A DNA stretch of 64,000 bases, from the NCBI GenBank assembly GCA_964058845.1, contig CAXKVR010000312.1, positions 1 through 64,000 of the forward strand, in the 5' to 3' direction. Source of the DNA: Carex sylvatica. Lineage: Eukaryota; Streptophyta; Magnoliopsida; Poales; Cyperaceae. Of the stretch, positions 22,990 through 35,700 are shown piece after piece. Positions within the stretch are counted from its first letter, which is position 1, and each line of letters starts with the position of its first letter. Under the pieces are notes generated by a model. It saw only the letters and a list, made by a program, of their open reading frames with translations, made no database searches and was not told where the DNA came from. Made by a program: the position numbers and the translations under genes.

Positions 22990-24099
22990 TACTCCGACGT
23001 CCGAATAAAGCTAAAAAAATGACCAGATTTTCTTGTACCAGCTACATGTGCGGTATTACTTGTAGATGCTTGGCTACTAGATTATTGGCTCGCAAGAGGG
23101 GGTTGTGTTATACCAGTTGCTTCAGCAACAACTCTAACATTTTCTCTTTCATTGTGTGCATTTATGGCATCTGAACATAACAATACAATTCAGTTATTAC
23201 TATAATAAAATTATAAATTAATTTTATACAAAAAAAAACATACCTGCCATGCGCCTGTCAGAAACAGAATGGCGAGCTCAATTTCCCGACGGTCATCTAC
23301 CACCCATCTCGTCCATGGTCATTACAACACGCTTGTGTCTCCTCCTCTCATTTCTTATACATCCTTCTGAATGGAGTATTCTATCACCAACATATGCAGA
23401 CCACTCATTCTGGTCGGAATAAAAATGAAAAGATCCACCCCAAATGGCAACAAGGTAATCAGTACGATACATGTCAGCGACATAGTGATCCTCGCAGAAG
23501 TTCCTCACTCGGCATACCGCCATCACGTGACTACAGGGTATGTGAGCTAGTTAAGGTCCTTGGCATGTACAATTCACCTCCCTGCCATCTCCAAATTTAA
23601 CTACATACTTGCAAGCCCTCTTCACAAACTCCATAGTGCCATCTGGTCTACGGCTGGTAGGAACGTACTCATTTGGATTTTGCACTTCAAATTATGTATC
23701 ATCATAACCCGAATTGTCATAATTTGAAGGTCCAGCTTGGGGAACACTAGAAGGTCCAGCCCCAGCTCGGAGAACCCTCTTCGAATATAAGTCCATTACC
23801 GGGACCCCACTAGACTCAAATAGAGTGTACACAACTCTCCACAAATTCGCATCTGTTATAGGATATCTCACAAAGTAAGGTCTACCCCCCACCACACCCC
23901 TTTGTGAGTTGTCAATCCGTGTAGCCAATTCTATTTCATACATGTTGGGGTTTACAACAGTCTTTTTGTATATTAGTTGCTTAAGTTCCTGAAATGTGGT
24001 ATTTTCATCAACATGGAAGTCAAATGCGGCATCTTTCGTGTAATGCATGCCATCTGCACCCTTTTGTAGCTTGCCGCCCACATACAGTGCAACTAACAT
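22990..24099 (-). pseudogene. MULE transposase remnant lacking the catalytic core
   Basis: Minus strand. The N-terminal 135 codons (24099-23692) carry the PB1-like domain seen at the start of plant MULE transposases (MLVALYVGGKLQKG, FDFHVDENTTF). The reading frame then resumes at once in the C-terminal part: a SWIM zinc finger (VNCTCQ ... IPCSHVMAVC, near 23505-23580), the MYRTDYLVAIWGG segment and RRRHKRVV near 23340. The DDE catalytic region that should lie between them, several hundred residues, is missing. An in-frame TAA sits inside the SWIM finger near 23552. A Ser/Thr-rich tail exon is possible at 22990-23170. It is convergent with the PMD gene inside the same MULE. Confidence 0.7.
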
Positions 24100-24439
24100 C
24101 TTTTTATTAACAAACTACATTTAAAAAATAATTTTATAAGTAATTATAATGGGTACAGTAATAAATGACTAATTAGAAAATAATTAAAAAATAATACATG
24201 TTGCTACAGTAAATGTACAGTGAATGTACAGAAATTACTGTAGTAATTAAAGCTATAGTAATTATATACTAAAGGTACAGTAATTAATTATTAATTATAT
24301 AAACTAATATTTAAATTAAAAAATATATAAATTACCTGTAGTAATCACCTGAAAATTGCTTGGCTTCTCTGCGGGGTAGTTTTGGAGTGGTGGAGTGGCA
24401 GGAGAGAGGAAAAAAACAGAATTTATAGCTCTACATAAT

Positions 24440-24540
24440 GGACCGCTCCTGTGGGGGGCGGTTTGGTATTGTAGTGATCCGCCTTTGTGAGGGGCGGTCT
24501 GGTATTGTAGTGGACCGTCCCTTAGGGGGCGGTCTAGTCT
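24440..24540. repeat. About 36 bp tandem repeat in the right MULE terminus
   Basis: Three imperfect units share GGGGCGGT[C/T]TGGTATTGTAG, followed by TG and a variable CCG block. They lie in the GC-rich inner part of the right terminal inverted repeat. The left terminus has no equivalent expansion, so the amplification followed the formation of the element. Confidence 0.6.
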
Positions 24541-24651
24541 GAATTTTGAGCCGCCCGTGAGCTCAGCGGTCAGGGCATGTTTAAAAAAAAAATTAAATTC
24601 GGAGTTATTTTTAAAATTAAGTTTTTTTTTAGGATGTTAATAAAAATGGCC
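24480..24651 (-). repeat. Right terminal inverted repeat of the MULE
   Basis: Read on the minus strand from 24651: GGCCATTTTTATT, A-run, TTTTTTTTTTAAACATG, TGACCGCTGAG, CACGGGCGG, CAAAATTCAGACTAGACCGC and CTAAGGGACGG. This is the same block order as the left end at 15048. Confidence 0.7.
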
Positions 24652-26000
24652 GTGTATTAGATTACGAGATACTCATTGAGATCATTATTATTATTATTTT
24701 TATTTTTTATTTTTTATAAGAATGATAACTATAAAAAATTCTGCAATCTGAATAGCACTTTTGTTTTGTTGTCGTCATGGTCTCATGAAGCATGGAGGAA
24801 ATAAACTGGTGAATAGCTTCCTAAATTTTACTTTTACTTTTTTATACATGTAAGAGTTATCGCGATTATGTACAGAATATAAAAGGTAAAAACCCGGTTT
24901 GAGAGTTTGGGCTTTTTTTCGAGCCGAGTTTCGTATGAACAAATCGATAATTCTTAGACCAGTGCGCGATCTTTTCCTCCTCAAATAAAGGCCCAAACAT
25001 CTTGCCCAAATTACTGAGCTGAAGAGGGTTTCAGCCGAATAATTGGATTATTAATTGTTAATGTCAAATTAACGAATATGTAATGTAATTAAAATAGATA
25101 ACGATTATATTTTTTCAATAATTTCTTCTTTTATATATTTATATCTTTAGATCTTTAAATGGATAACCTTTATTTTTATTTTTTTTCCAAATTCTTCTTT
25201 TATCATTTCTCAAATCTCGTTTCGGTGAAGAATATCTTGCACCCTTTTACACAGATTAATATCCGCGGTACCGATTTAATTAAATGACATAGTTTATAAT
25301 GATAGACAGATACAAGGATTGAAGCAAAATACCAAATTGTACTGTTTCGATGCTATTTCAATAAAATGAAACAGGTGGTGCTGTGTAGTTGTAGCGCCTT
25401 GTTTTTTTTTTTTTTAAACATGTCACTGTTTATGCTCTGTCATGTAGCAGGGCAAAATAAGCACCTTATGTATAGTTAGATTTTTACAAATAACTCTAAT
25501 TAGCATTTTAATTAGCCATACCATGTTGTACAGAAATAAAAAAAGAAAATTAGATATTACTATCAAGCTGCAACAATCAAATCCAAAATTAGCGCAGTAG
25601 GGATAATGATAATATCCGTTTATGCATGCACTGGTTGTTCTTACATGGTTTTAGCTATCTAAATTTGCAGTGCAAGCAGGTATTTTGGACTTATTGTTCC
25701 TATAATAAAACAGTAATAAAAAAAGGACCTATCAAAATATGTAATTCTATTATAAGTTGGTCGAAATAAAGAGACTTATTCCAGTTGAAAATAAAAATAG
25801 AGAGGGGAAACAGTTAGGGATTCTATCTGCAGCTAATAATAGCAAAAGAAAGTGCATGTAACCCACTTCAACTATAAAAGCAAGGGGGTTCAAGCCCTTT
25901 GCCTTCTTCAATTCAACTGCACGGAACAGAGCGTTAGCTCGTCTGTGCTGCAACGAGTTCTAAAGAGAGAGAGAAAGAAATTAAGTTGTCATCAGGAGAC
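24652..26000. other. Upstream region of the H+-ATPase gene
   Basis: 1.35 kb between the MULE and the ATPase start. No gene or repeat is recognised apart from T- and A-runs. The proximal part holds a TATA box and a 5' leader ending in a GA-rich run (25960-25980). The distal two thirds show nothing I can name. Confidence 0.5.
25873..25880 (+). promoter_or_regulatory. TATA box of the H+-ATPase gene
   Basis: TATAAAAG lies 128 bp upstream of the ATG. A start about 30 bp downstream would give a leader of roughly 95 bp. It is the only good TATA match in the last 200 bp before the gene. Confidence 0.55.
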
Positions 26001-29000
26001 ATGGCGGTGGATGCAATGGATGATATAAAGAACGAGAATGTCGATCTCGTAAGTATTAATACAAGCCTTGTCATGGCGTATTAAATTAAGACTTAATTTT
26101 CTTGTTTCCTTCATTGTTTTTTCTTTTACTTATGTTTTCTTTTCGGTGCATCGATGGATCTTCCAGGAAAGACTTCCTCTGGAGCAAGTCTTTCAACATC
26201 TCAATTGCAACAGGGAAGGTCTCACAACCGCCAAAGGGGAGGAACGCCTCAATGAATTTGGTCCCAACAAGCTTGAAGAGAAGAAGGTTAGTCTAACCTT
26301 TTTTGTAATCATTTAAGGGAAAATATTTTCTCATGCACGTAATTTCTATCGAATATCACCTCTAAATCAATTTGATAATACATTAGAGTTGACCTATTTT
26401 AGGAACTCTAAATCGGATTATCACCACTTTTTACTAAGGACTGTATTGTATTGCTCTATGACTCTATTTTTAGTTCTCACCTTAATTTTTATGCTTTGTT
26501 ATTCCTCTGTTACTTTTCCCCTTATTCCATGATCGATTATGTGCTGCCTTTGTATACATCGACTAACTTTCAAAGAAAATAAATAGTTAAAATAGAAAAT
26601 TGATGTAGCAACATGTAATTTATAAATTTTGCTTGCGAAGTCGGATAATCCCAAATCATCCATTTAATATGCATTGCACTAGTACTCGTGCTTTTTTGCT
26701 CATTAAACCTTGTATTATTAATGTTTAAAATCTTAACTAAAATGGTTGGTCCTTTATCAACATGTATGTTATATCATCAATTTGTCATAGAAACATTAGT
26801 GTAAATTTGTAAAAAAAATTCCATAAAAAAAGTCTTTATAAAAAATCATAGTATATGTATAATGTTTGATATTGTGATTTATTCTAGTTCTGTTAATTAG
26901 TTGGGCAGGTTACATTTTTAATGTCAGAGGAAGAGTACGATAAGCAATACAATTAATGCTTTAAATATTATTCCTTTTAATTTTTATTTTATTTTGAGCA
27001 GGAGAACAAGATTCTCAAATTTCTCGGGTTCATGTGGAACCCCCTTTCATGGGTTATGGAAGCGGCAGCCATCGTGGCCATCTTTGTTACCAATGGAGGG
27101 GTAATACTTCTTCTCCTCTAATTCAAATTTACTAATTAACATTTTTTTTTTCTTTTGATATATATTGGTTTTTGAACAACAGCAACATCAATAATGGTTT
27201 TCTTATATTTTTGCATGGTGACAGGGTAAGCCTCCGGATTGGCAAGATTTTGTGGGTATTGTTGTCCTTCTGATAATAAACTCTACAGTTAGTTTCATAG
27301 AGGAAAACAATGCCGGTAATGCCGCAGCTGCCCTCATGGCCAGTCTTGCCCCCAAGGCCAAGGTGAGCCATTAATTTTTCAATTAAAGGTTTTTTAATAA
27401 AATTCACATAAGCTATCCATTTAATCCAATAAATGCCTTATCCTTTTTTTTTTCTTTTTTTCATTTGACAGATCTTGAGGGATGGTAAGTGGTCAGAACA
27501 GGATGCATCCATCTTGGTTCCTGGTGATATTATCAGTATCAAGCTTGGTGACATCATCCCTGCTGACGCGCGTCTCTTGGAAGGTGATGCCCTAAAGATC
27601 GATCAGTCGGCCTTGACAGGTGAGTCCCTCCCAGTGACAAAGAATCCTGGTGAAGCAGTCTACTCCGGATCAACATGCAAACAAGGAGAAATAGAGGCTG
27701 TGGTTATTGGTACTGGTGTCCGTACTTTCTTTGGCAAGGCTGCTCACCTTGTCGATAGCACCAACAATGTGGGACACTTCCAAAAGGTCTTAACCTCCAT
27801 CGGGAACTTCTGCATCTGCACCATCGGTATCGGAATAGCTATTGAGATTGTTGTGATGTATGCTGTTCAGCATCGTTCATATCGCAAAGGAATAGATAAC
27901 CTCTTGGTTTTGCTTATTGGTGGCATCCCTATCGCAATGCCTACCGTCCTATCTGTGACTATGGCTATCGGGTCTCATAAATTATCTCAGCAAGGGGCCA
28001 TCACCAAACGGATGACAGCCATTGAGGAGTTGGCTGGCATGGATGTGCTTTGCAGTGACAAAACAGGCACTCTTACTTTGAACAAGCTTACTGTTGATAT
28101 TACAATGATTGAGGTCGGTTTAACAATGGACTTTGTTTTCCTGTTCTCCTTTTTTTTTGTAGGGTAATTTGGTAGAAATTATTGTCAGTTAAAATGGTCG
28201 CCATGGTTTGAGCTCAAACTTATTTGGTTTTGAACAGGTGTTCTCTAGAAACACGGATCAGAATATGATTTTGTTGTATGCTGCAAGAGCTTCGAGGGTT
28301 GAAAACCAAGATGCTATCGACACTTGCATGGTTGGAATGCTTGCGGACCCAAAAGAGGTACTCATTTTTGGAGCAACTTCTACTTTTAGATAACAATTAA
28401 TTGTATTAAATCTCGCGCTAATATATCAAAATAACGTTTTTATTTGTCTATAGGCACGTGCCGGGATCCAGGAAATTCACTTTTTCCCCTTCAATCCCGT
28501 TGACAAGCGCACTGCAATTACCTACATCGACTCTAATGATGGGAGATGGCACCGTGTAAGCAAGGGAGCCCCAGAACAAATAGTGAACCTCTGCAACTTG
28601 AAAGAAGATCAAAAGGCAAGGGTTCATAAAATTATTAACGACTTCGCCAAGCGTGGCCTGCGCTCGTTGGCCGTGGCAAGACAGGAAGTGCCGGAGGCTA
28701 CCAAGGAAAGCATTGGTGGGCCTTGGGAGTTCATAGGCTTGCTTCCTATATTCGACCCACCAAGGCACGACAGTCGTGACACTATCGAAAGGGCACTTAA
28801 ACTCGGAGTGAATGTCAAGATGATCACTGGCGACCAATTGTCTATTGCCAAAGAGACTGGCCGCCGCCTTGGCATGGGCACCAACATGCATCATTCGACT
28901 GCTCTTTTGAGTTCCAAAGGCGATCAAGTAGTAAATGTTGGAGTGGACATTGATGAACTCATTGAGGAAGCCGATGGCTTTGCTGGAGTGTTCCCAGGTT

Positions 29001-30702
29001 TGAAACATATATATAGACTCCTTACTTTTGTCAAATAAAATCAAGTGTAAAATGCTTTGAGAATTATATATATTTATGCCTGACATATATATATCCTTAA
29101 TCCTTATCCTCTTTTGAAGAGCATAAGTACGAGATCGTGAAGCGGCTTCAAGATAGGAAGCACATCTGTGGTATGACTGGTGATGGTGTGAATGATGCAC
29201 CAGCATTAAAGAAGGCTGATATCGGCATTGCGGTGGCTGATGCAACAGATGCAGCTCGCAGTGCCTCAGACATCGTGCTCACTGAGGCTGGACTGAGTGT
29301 CATCGTTAGTGCTGTCCTGACCAGCCGTTGTATATTTCAACGCATGAAAAACTACACAATCTATGCAGTTTCCATCACGATACGTATTGTTTTAGGCTTT
29401 CTTCTCCTTGCTCTCATTTGGCGTTTTGATTTCTCGCCTTTCATGGTCCTCATTATTGCTATACTCAATGATGGCACCATTATGACCATATCGAAGGATC
29501 GAGTGAAGCCCTCTGATTTGCCTGACTCCTGGAAACTCAAGGAGATATTTACTACTGGAATCGTGCTCGGAACCTACATGGCCATCATGACCGTTGTCTT
29601 CTATTTTGCTGTCCACAATACCGATTTCTTCACTGTATGTAGTATATATATCCACTTATTCTATCAATATCCATAACTTCCTTCAAAGTTCAAATCATCT
29701 ATTATTTACTTATTTATGGAGCTCCAAAAATTGATAAGGCGTAAATTTAAACATGCAAAGCCAAAATTTTCTTATACGATCAAATATTCCAATCCTTAAC
29801 TCAAGACTTGTGTTTAATTTTTGAAATGTAGAATTTGTTTGGCGTAAGGTCAATCAGAAATAGCGAAGAGGAACTCATGGCAGCAGTCTACCTCCAAGTA
29901 AGCATTATTAGCCAGGCTCTTATCTTCGTTACACGTTCCAAGACGTTCTCATGGCTGGAGCTGCCGGGTCTCTTGCTTATCGGTGCCTTTGTTGCTGCAC
30001 AATTGGTAATGTCATCAAGTCATGTACATATATATATATATATAGTTTCATCATTTCTCTTGCCTAACTATATATGAGGTGCATGTCTTCCATATCATAT
30101 AGCTGGCCACTATAATTGCTGTGTATGCATCGTGGTCCTTTGCCCGAATCAAGGGATGTGGATGGGGATGGGCCGGCATCATTTGGGCATACAGTGTGGT
30201 CACTTACATCCCCCTAGACTTTCTCAAATACTTCAGCCGCTATATCTTGAGCGGCAAGGCCTGGGGCAAACTGCATAACAAGGTAACCTCAATTTTCATC
30301 CAATACTGTTCCATTTTGGCCTGAAAAAACATATATATTAACTAAAAAAATGTACACTAATTAAGTTTCTGGGTAAATTGCATTTTTAGACGGCCTTCAC
30401 ATCAAAGAGGGATTTCGGAAAGGGTGAGAGGGAGGCAGAATGGGCCCAAAATCAGAGAACAATGCATGGTCTCAAGACAGTGGAGCCCCCTCTTCCCTCT
30501 CAACAACTGAGCAGCTATGGAGAATGGCCTGAGATCGCAGAGCAAGCCAGGAGACGTGCCGAGCTTGCCAGGTTTGTATCATATATATATACACATGCTA
30601 ACAAAAATATTGAGCGCACACACACACACTATATATATATATATATATATATGGCGTGGAGTACAAACGTGTTTTACTCCATGGCTCACCCTAGTCAATC
30701 CC

Positions 30703-30733
<31 letters not shown>

Positions 30734-30900
30734 TGTACGCGCGTGTTGAATTTATCTCTCTTATCATATGATCTTAACCAGTACTGCAACTCATGAATTG
30801 TAGGCTTAGGGAGCTTCACACTTCCAAGGGAAAGATTGAGGCTGTAGTGAAACGCCAGGGGCTAGACATTGACAATGTCCCGCAGCACTACACTTTGTAA
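26001..30900 (+). CDS. AHA: Plasma-membrane H+-ATPase (P3A-type), 952 aa
   Basis: Exports protons across the plasma membrane at the cost of ATP, energising secondary transport. Twelve exons: 26001-26048, 26167-26286, 27002-27100, 27225-27362, 27472-28113, 28238-28357, 28454-28997, 29120-29634, 29832-30005, 30103-30282, 30390-30571 and 30804-30900. They join in frame with GT-AG introns. Visible features: TGES in the actuator domain, the phosphorylated Asp in DKTGTLT (D331), MITGDQ and [14 protein letters not shown] in the nucleotide-binding and hinge regions, ten-helix membrane architecture, and the C-terminal autoinhibitory region. The penultimate residue is Thr951 in HYTL, the 14-3-3 binding and phosphorylation site; most relatives end YTV. 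The length is normal for the family. It is convergent with the FAD oxidoreductase. No lesion was seen. Confidence 0.96.
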
Positions 30901-32793
30901 GAACGGAGAGATCATATTGTCATTAATTAGGTCTCAAGGAATTAATTGTGGGTGGATGTATTACTTGTTAGCAATTAGCTTTTTTTTTTTTGTTGTTGAA
31001 CAAACATTGGCTACTAGTTGATCTTTGTTTAGGAAGATAATTTGTTTTTTTTTTATATTCCCAAAATGTTAATTTATTATTTCGATTGATGTCATGCATG
31101 TCGTTACGCTATGCATTTTTGTGCTCAAGTTTAGCTTATTACTCAAAATGACTTGCTGTACACAAGTCATTAAGACTTCTTGTGTTGCTTCCGCGGATAA
31201 TGCATAATTTAGACATTGTTCACGATAAATTGAGGAGACCATATTAATTTGCTTATCAATTAGTATTAATTTTCTCTGTCTTCTAGCACTATGAAGAAAA
31301 GGCCAAATAAAAACCTATGTTAAGAAGAGCCTCTTTGAGGTTTTACCTTTCTGTAAATAGGCGTTATTTAAAGAAGAAGAAGAAAAGGGGGTCGGAAAAT
31401 TGTGATTTGTGAGAGTGAAAAAAGTTAATATATAATTCCCTAAAATGAAGGAAACTTGGAGAATACTAATCTGATAAAAATAAAATTATCTTTTTTGCTC
31501 ACAGTTTAAAAGTAATGTAGAAATAGTACACCATAAAGCAATATTTGGAGCAAATTTTATATATATTTTTTTTATTGATGTAGTTCCTCAATCAAGGACC
31601 CTTAACAATATAAAAATGTGAGTTCACAGAAAAGTAATGTTAATGCGTTCATAGACCTTTTAATATCCACATGTGAGTTCAGAACTCACAAAAGTAACAC
31701 GTAGGGCTGCACAAAAAATTCGTAGTTTGTGATTCGATTCGAGTTTGATTCAAAAGAGTCCGTAAAAAATTCGATTCGAAATAGTTCGAAATTAATTCAA
31801 ACTAAATTCAAACTGAATCTTATTCGTTCGAAATATGTTTGCAAACTATTCTAGTTCGAAATAGGTCCCGTCCAACCACAATTTAATCCACAGAAGACAA
31901 GGTTGCAGCAATTTAATTCATAGAAGACAAAAGCCGTCCAACTATAAGTCATAACTCATAAGTCGTAACTCTCGTTCTCAATTCTAAAATCCTATACGAC
32001 TTTCACCTCTCGCTTTTCGGCGACTATAATCACCCTTCCTTGTCATAAAAAAGTTCGTAAAAGATTCAAAATTGAATTTGTAAAAAATTCGATTCAAATT
32101 AATTCAAACTAAACTTAATTCAAAATAAATTCAAACCAAATTCAAACTGAATAAGTTAGATTCGTTTGCAGCCCTAACACGTTAAGAGCAGAAAATGGAA
32201 CCATCTACAATTGACAAATGGAGGGGGGAAGTGCCAGCTTTCTTTATTATATAATGAGGAAGGAATCATGCGCGGTCCAATGGACATCTCACAAATTAAT
32301 TTTATATGGTGAGGGGTTTAATTGAAAATGGCAGAATCTCATGGCAAATTCTCCCTTTCTGTTTTGTTGAACAGGGCTACATTTTTTGGTAATTTTGATT
32401 TGTTCTTATTTCTGGGCTGACAAGTTTTTTTTTTTTTCTATAATAAGATAAATTTTACTCAGAATTGCGTTACTCTTATGCTATAATTTTTTTTTCCAGT
32501 TTAGTAAGAATGTACTGATGTATTTTATCACAAATAAATCTGCTATTAAAAAAGCAAATATGCACTAAAACAAAAACAAAATTTTCAAAATCAGCATTAG
32601 GAATATTTAACAAGAATGACCAGGCCAAAAACTCAAATAATTACACAAGATCCAGATCCTCCCATCCTCCCTCTCTTGTACCAAAAGCAGAGAAACATAA
32701 TCTTTGCCTGGGCAGCATGCGGGCCTTCAAATCATTCAACTAATAAACCCAACATAAAAAAAAATTATAGAGGTCCAAAACAAAGCTTCCAGT
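30901..32793. other. Tail-to-tail spacer between the ATPase and the FAD oxidoreductase
   Basis: Contains the ATPase 3' untranslated region, an hAT MITE (31703-32174) and AT-rich sequence. I recognise no gene here. Confidence 0.55.
31703..32174. mobile_element. hAT MITE, about 472 bp
   Basis: Begins AGGGCTGCACAAAAAATTCG and ends GTTTGCAGCCC, flanked by the perfect 8 bp direct repeat TAACACGT (31695-31702 and 32175-32182). TTCGAATT and GATTCGA motifs crowd both subterminal regions, as in the element at 57349-58152. It has no coding capacity. Confidence 0.85.
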
Positions 32794-35700
32794 TCAATTT
32801 ACAATAAAAGGCCTCTTTCTTTTCCAATCAATAAACTCAGAAGGAATCACGCTCTCTTCACAAGAAATCACAGCTTGTGATGTCAATTTCCCAACCAAGC
32901 CATGGTAAAGCAATCCCCTCGCACCTATCCCTCCAACCAACCAAAACATGCAGTCACTTCTATCCCCTATTAGGTCATTCAAACAGCCGAGAAGTGGCAA
33001 CGACCCATTATCGGTCAATGGTGGCATTGCTCTTAGACCAGCCTTTGCACCAACAAAGGACCATTTCATAATTTCTGGATAAAAAACTGATGCCTTGGAT
33101 AGTAACTCTTCTGTTGCTCGAGAAGCTTCTTCTTTGGAGACATTCTGATCATGATTTTTAGAGTTCCAATCCCATGTGGATCCCATGTATACATGTCTCG
33201 GGCCTTGGAAAGCAAGCCATGCATCTGATAATATTGAAGGGCTTTGATCAGCATACTGTCCGCTACAAAGTAAAAAAATAAAAAATCAGATATCAGCCAC
33301 ATAGATTTTTCTGGTACTGATGCTGTTGATTCCTTTCCTGCTAAAAAAGGATGGTACCTGGCAGGAGTTGGCAAATGGAGGTCCACAACAATCCCTCGAC
33401 AAGTTCTTAGAGGGAGCTTCCCTGAAAGCTCTGGGAGAGTGTTTACTCTGGCTCCAAGACAAACTATCACCGAATCATACTCCCCTGTCAAGTTGGCATA
33501 ACTAGTCTCAGAATTAATGAAAACAACAAATTATGGCGGCAGTGGCTGGTTATTGGTATGTGGTTATACACTAGATAGATGACATCAGATTCTATGCCCA
33601 CAATAAAAATAAATAATAAATAAATAGATAAAAAATAAATGCCTAAATAAATAAAGAGAAGGGAGTTTCTCAGCAAAAACCTTTTTTTATACCACAGGAC
33701 ATATTCACAATTAGGGGTGTTCATCGGTTCGGTTCGGTTGAAACCGAACTGAACTTGGCAAACCAAAGTTATAATTCGGTTTTAAAAATAAAACCGAACC
33801 GAACCGAATTAGCATTGCAACCGAACCGAACCGAACCGAAGTTTTATTTCGGTTTGTTCGGTTTGTTCGGTTTGTTCGGTTTGTTCGGTTTGTTCGGTTC
33901 AAACCGAAATTAATTAATTTTTTTATTTAAAACAATTGATTTATAATAAACCAAAGTATATTAAGAAATAAACCGGAGTATTAAGAAATAAACTAAGATA
34001 TTTAGAAATAAATTAAGTATTTAAAACAATTGATTAAGAAATAAACTGGAGTATTAAGAAATAAACCGGGGTGGTTTGGATCAAATTCATATTATATGAA
34101 AGTTCGGTCAGTTCGGTTATTTCGGTTTTGAAATTTTTCAAACCGAACCGAACCGAAGTTCTAATTCGGTTTTGAAAATTCAACCGAACCGATCCAATAA
34201 ACCGAAATAACCGAACCGTTTAAACCAAACTAATTCGGTTCGGTCCAAAACCGATTAAACCGAACCGTTTGAACACCCCTATTCACAATCATATGGAAGT
34301 GAATGAAACTTCTAATGACAATTTTATAGAAGACAGTGATGCCATTACGAAAATGAATGTAGAAGTAGAATTACAATGACCTGATAATTGCTGGAGATTG
34401 CTAACATGTTGCATGTTCAAATTAATTATTTTTTCCTTGCCCTGTAATTTAGATTCATTGTTTGCTAGGTTTTGACATGCACTGAACAATGCCTGTAACA
34501 AAAAAAATAAAATGGATTGTAATGGCTTTCATGAAGAATAAAAAAAAAAACAATGTAGTTGAGAAAAGGAATAAATGAGACCTGCAGATATCTCTTCGGG
34601 TGAATGCTCATAGCCAGAGGCATATATATAGCAAGGTCAAATGGAGCACATGATCCAGGAATTAGAGACTGAGCAGCTTTCTCATCTAGAGTTTCTAGAA
34701 CGCAACTCTCGAGGCAACTCAGAGCATTCTAATTGCTTAAATAAGAAATAGTGAAGTCAACAAATTGCCCAAAAGTAAGAGCATATGACTATTACCCAAA
34801 GCTGCTTAACATACCTTCATTAGGAATTCAACATTCTTCACACTTGTAGCAGGTCGCAATATTCCCCTAAAATAATGCTTGGTCAAGTAAAAGATTCCTT
34901 TTGATAGTGGATGTGTTGTTGTGACATAGTTATTGTTCCACATAACCCCATTTAAGCATTTAGTGTAATTATGCTTAGTATAATAATATAAGTTGAGCAA
35001 TCCTTTTGCCCGAAATACCCTTATTGGAGCACCGAGTATCCTCTGGTGATGTAAAAAATATCTTGGGAAAAAAAAAAAATAGAAATAGAGACTTGCTAGA
35101 AAGCATGTAAAAAAATAATGTAATCACATTAACATTGTTATACATATTTTGCAATTAGATCACTCCAATAAACATGGAGAGCGTATAGTAACTGGCCTGT
35201 TGTATTGCAGACTATCCATTTTTTCTCTGTAACTTGGTGTTTGGAAGGTCATCTCAGTTAGTTTAGATTAATGTATAGATTACACTTCATTTCATTACTT
35301 ATGGTAAGATGGACGCTTTATATTATAGGAGGGTAAACACTAAAACACATGGTCTACCTAGGTAGCATTGACAACAAAACTGAGCAGGATTACCTGCAAT
35401 TAAATCCCATATATCAAATTTTAAGTTTGTAGTAAAACAATTACCTTCTCAAAACAATACTTTCCTCACTTCTCTGAGCACTATTTGCTCCTTCAGCAAC
35501 AGCTACTAGCTCTAAGCATTCTTTCCAAAATTCAGCCCCCTTCCACAGGAGCTTAGCTACATTTGAAAATTACAGACTCAGTTCTTTTGAGTGCCAATAC
35601 CTAATTTCATCATGTTTGATTGGATCTTAGAGTACTATATAAGAACAATAGTAAAGTAGATAAAACCTTTTGGAGAATATGGATGGAGTAGGCCACCAGC

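Larger units (their letters stand above)
15048..24651. mobile_element. Mutator-like element (MULE), about 9.6 kb, decayed
   Basis: The two termini are long inverted repeats. Read inward, both begin G[A/G]CCATTTTTATT and continue through an A-run, AAACATG, a TGAC...TG block, CACGGG and a CTAAGG[A/G] block, over about 150 bp. Flanking 9-mers GTGTAGACG (15039-15047) and GTGTATTAG (24652-24660) agree at 6 of 9, possibly a worn 9 bp target duplication. Inside are a PMD gene on the plus strand and a core-deleted transposase with a MULE-type N-terminal domain and SWIM finger on the minus strand. A PMD gene carried by a MULE is a known arrangement in plants. Both genes are broken, so the element cannot move on its own. 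Confidence 0.75.

Noticed and set aside
28624..28887. 87-codon minus-strand frame
   Set aside because: Shadow of ATPase exon 7.
28448..29245. 265-codon antisense open frame
   Set aside because: It is the complement of conserved H+-ATPase exons 7 and 8. Long antisense frames are expected opposite conserved coding sequence.
33066..33491. Continuous 141-codon minus frame as the true C-terminal end of the oxidoreductase
   Set aside because: It reads through the intron 33263-33357 into an out-of-frame part of the last exon. Splicing at 33358/33262 restores the conserved SPSILSDAWLAFQGPR and GSTWDW segment.
32877..33505. Plus-strand frames over 32877-33505
   Set aside because: Antisense to the FAD oxidoreductase exons.
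34985..35042. Extra exon of the FAD oxidoreductase (minus strand, RILGAPIRVF)
   Set aside because: It resembles the start of exon 4 (RGILRPAT) superficially, but using it breaks the frame. The exon at 34866-34815 fits phase and family better.
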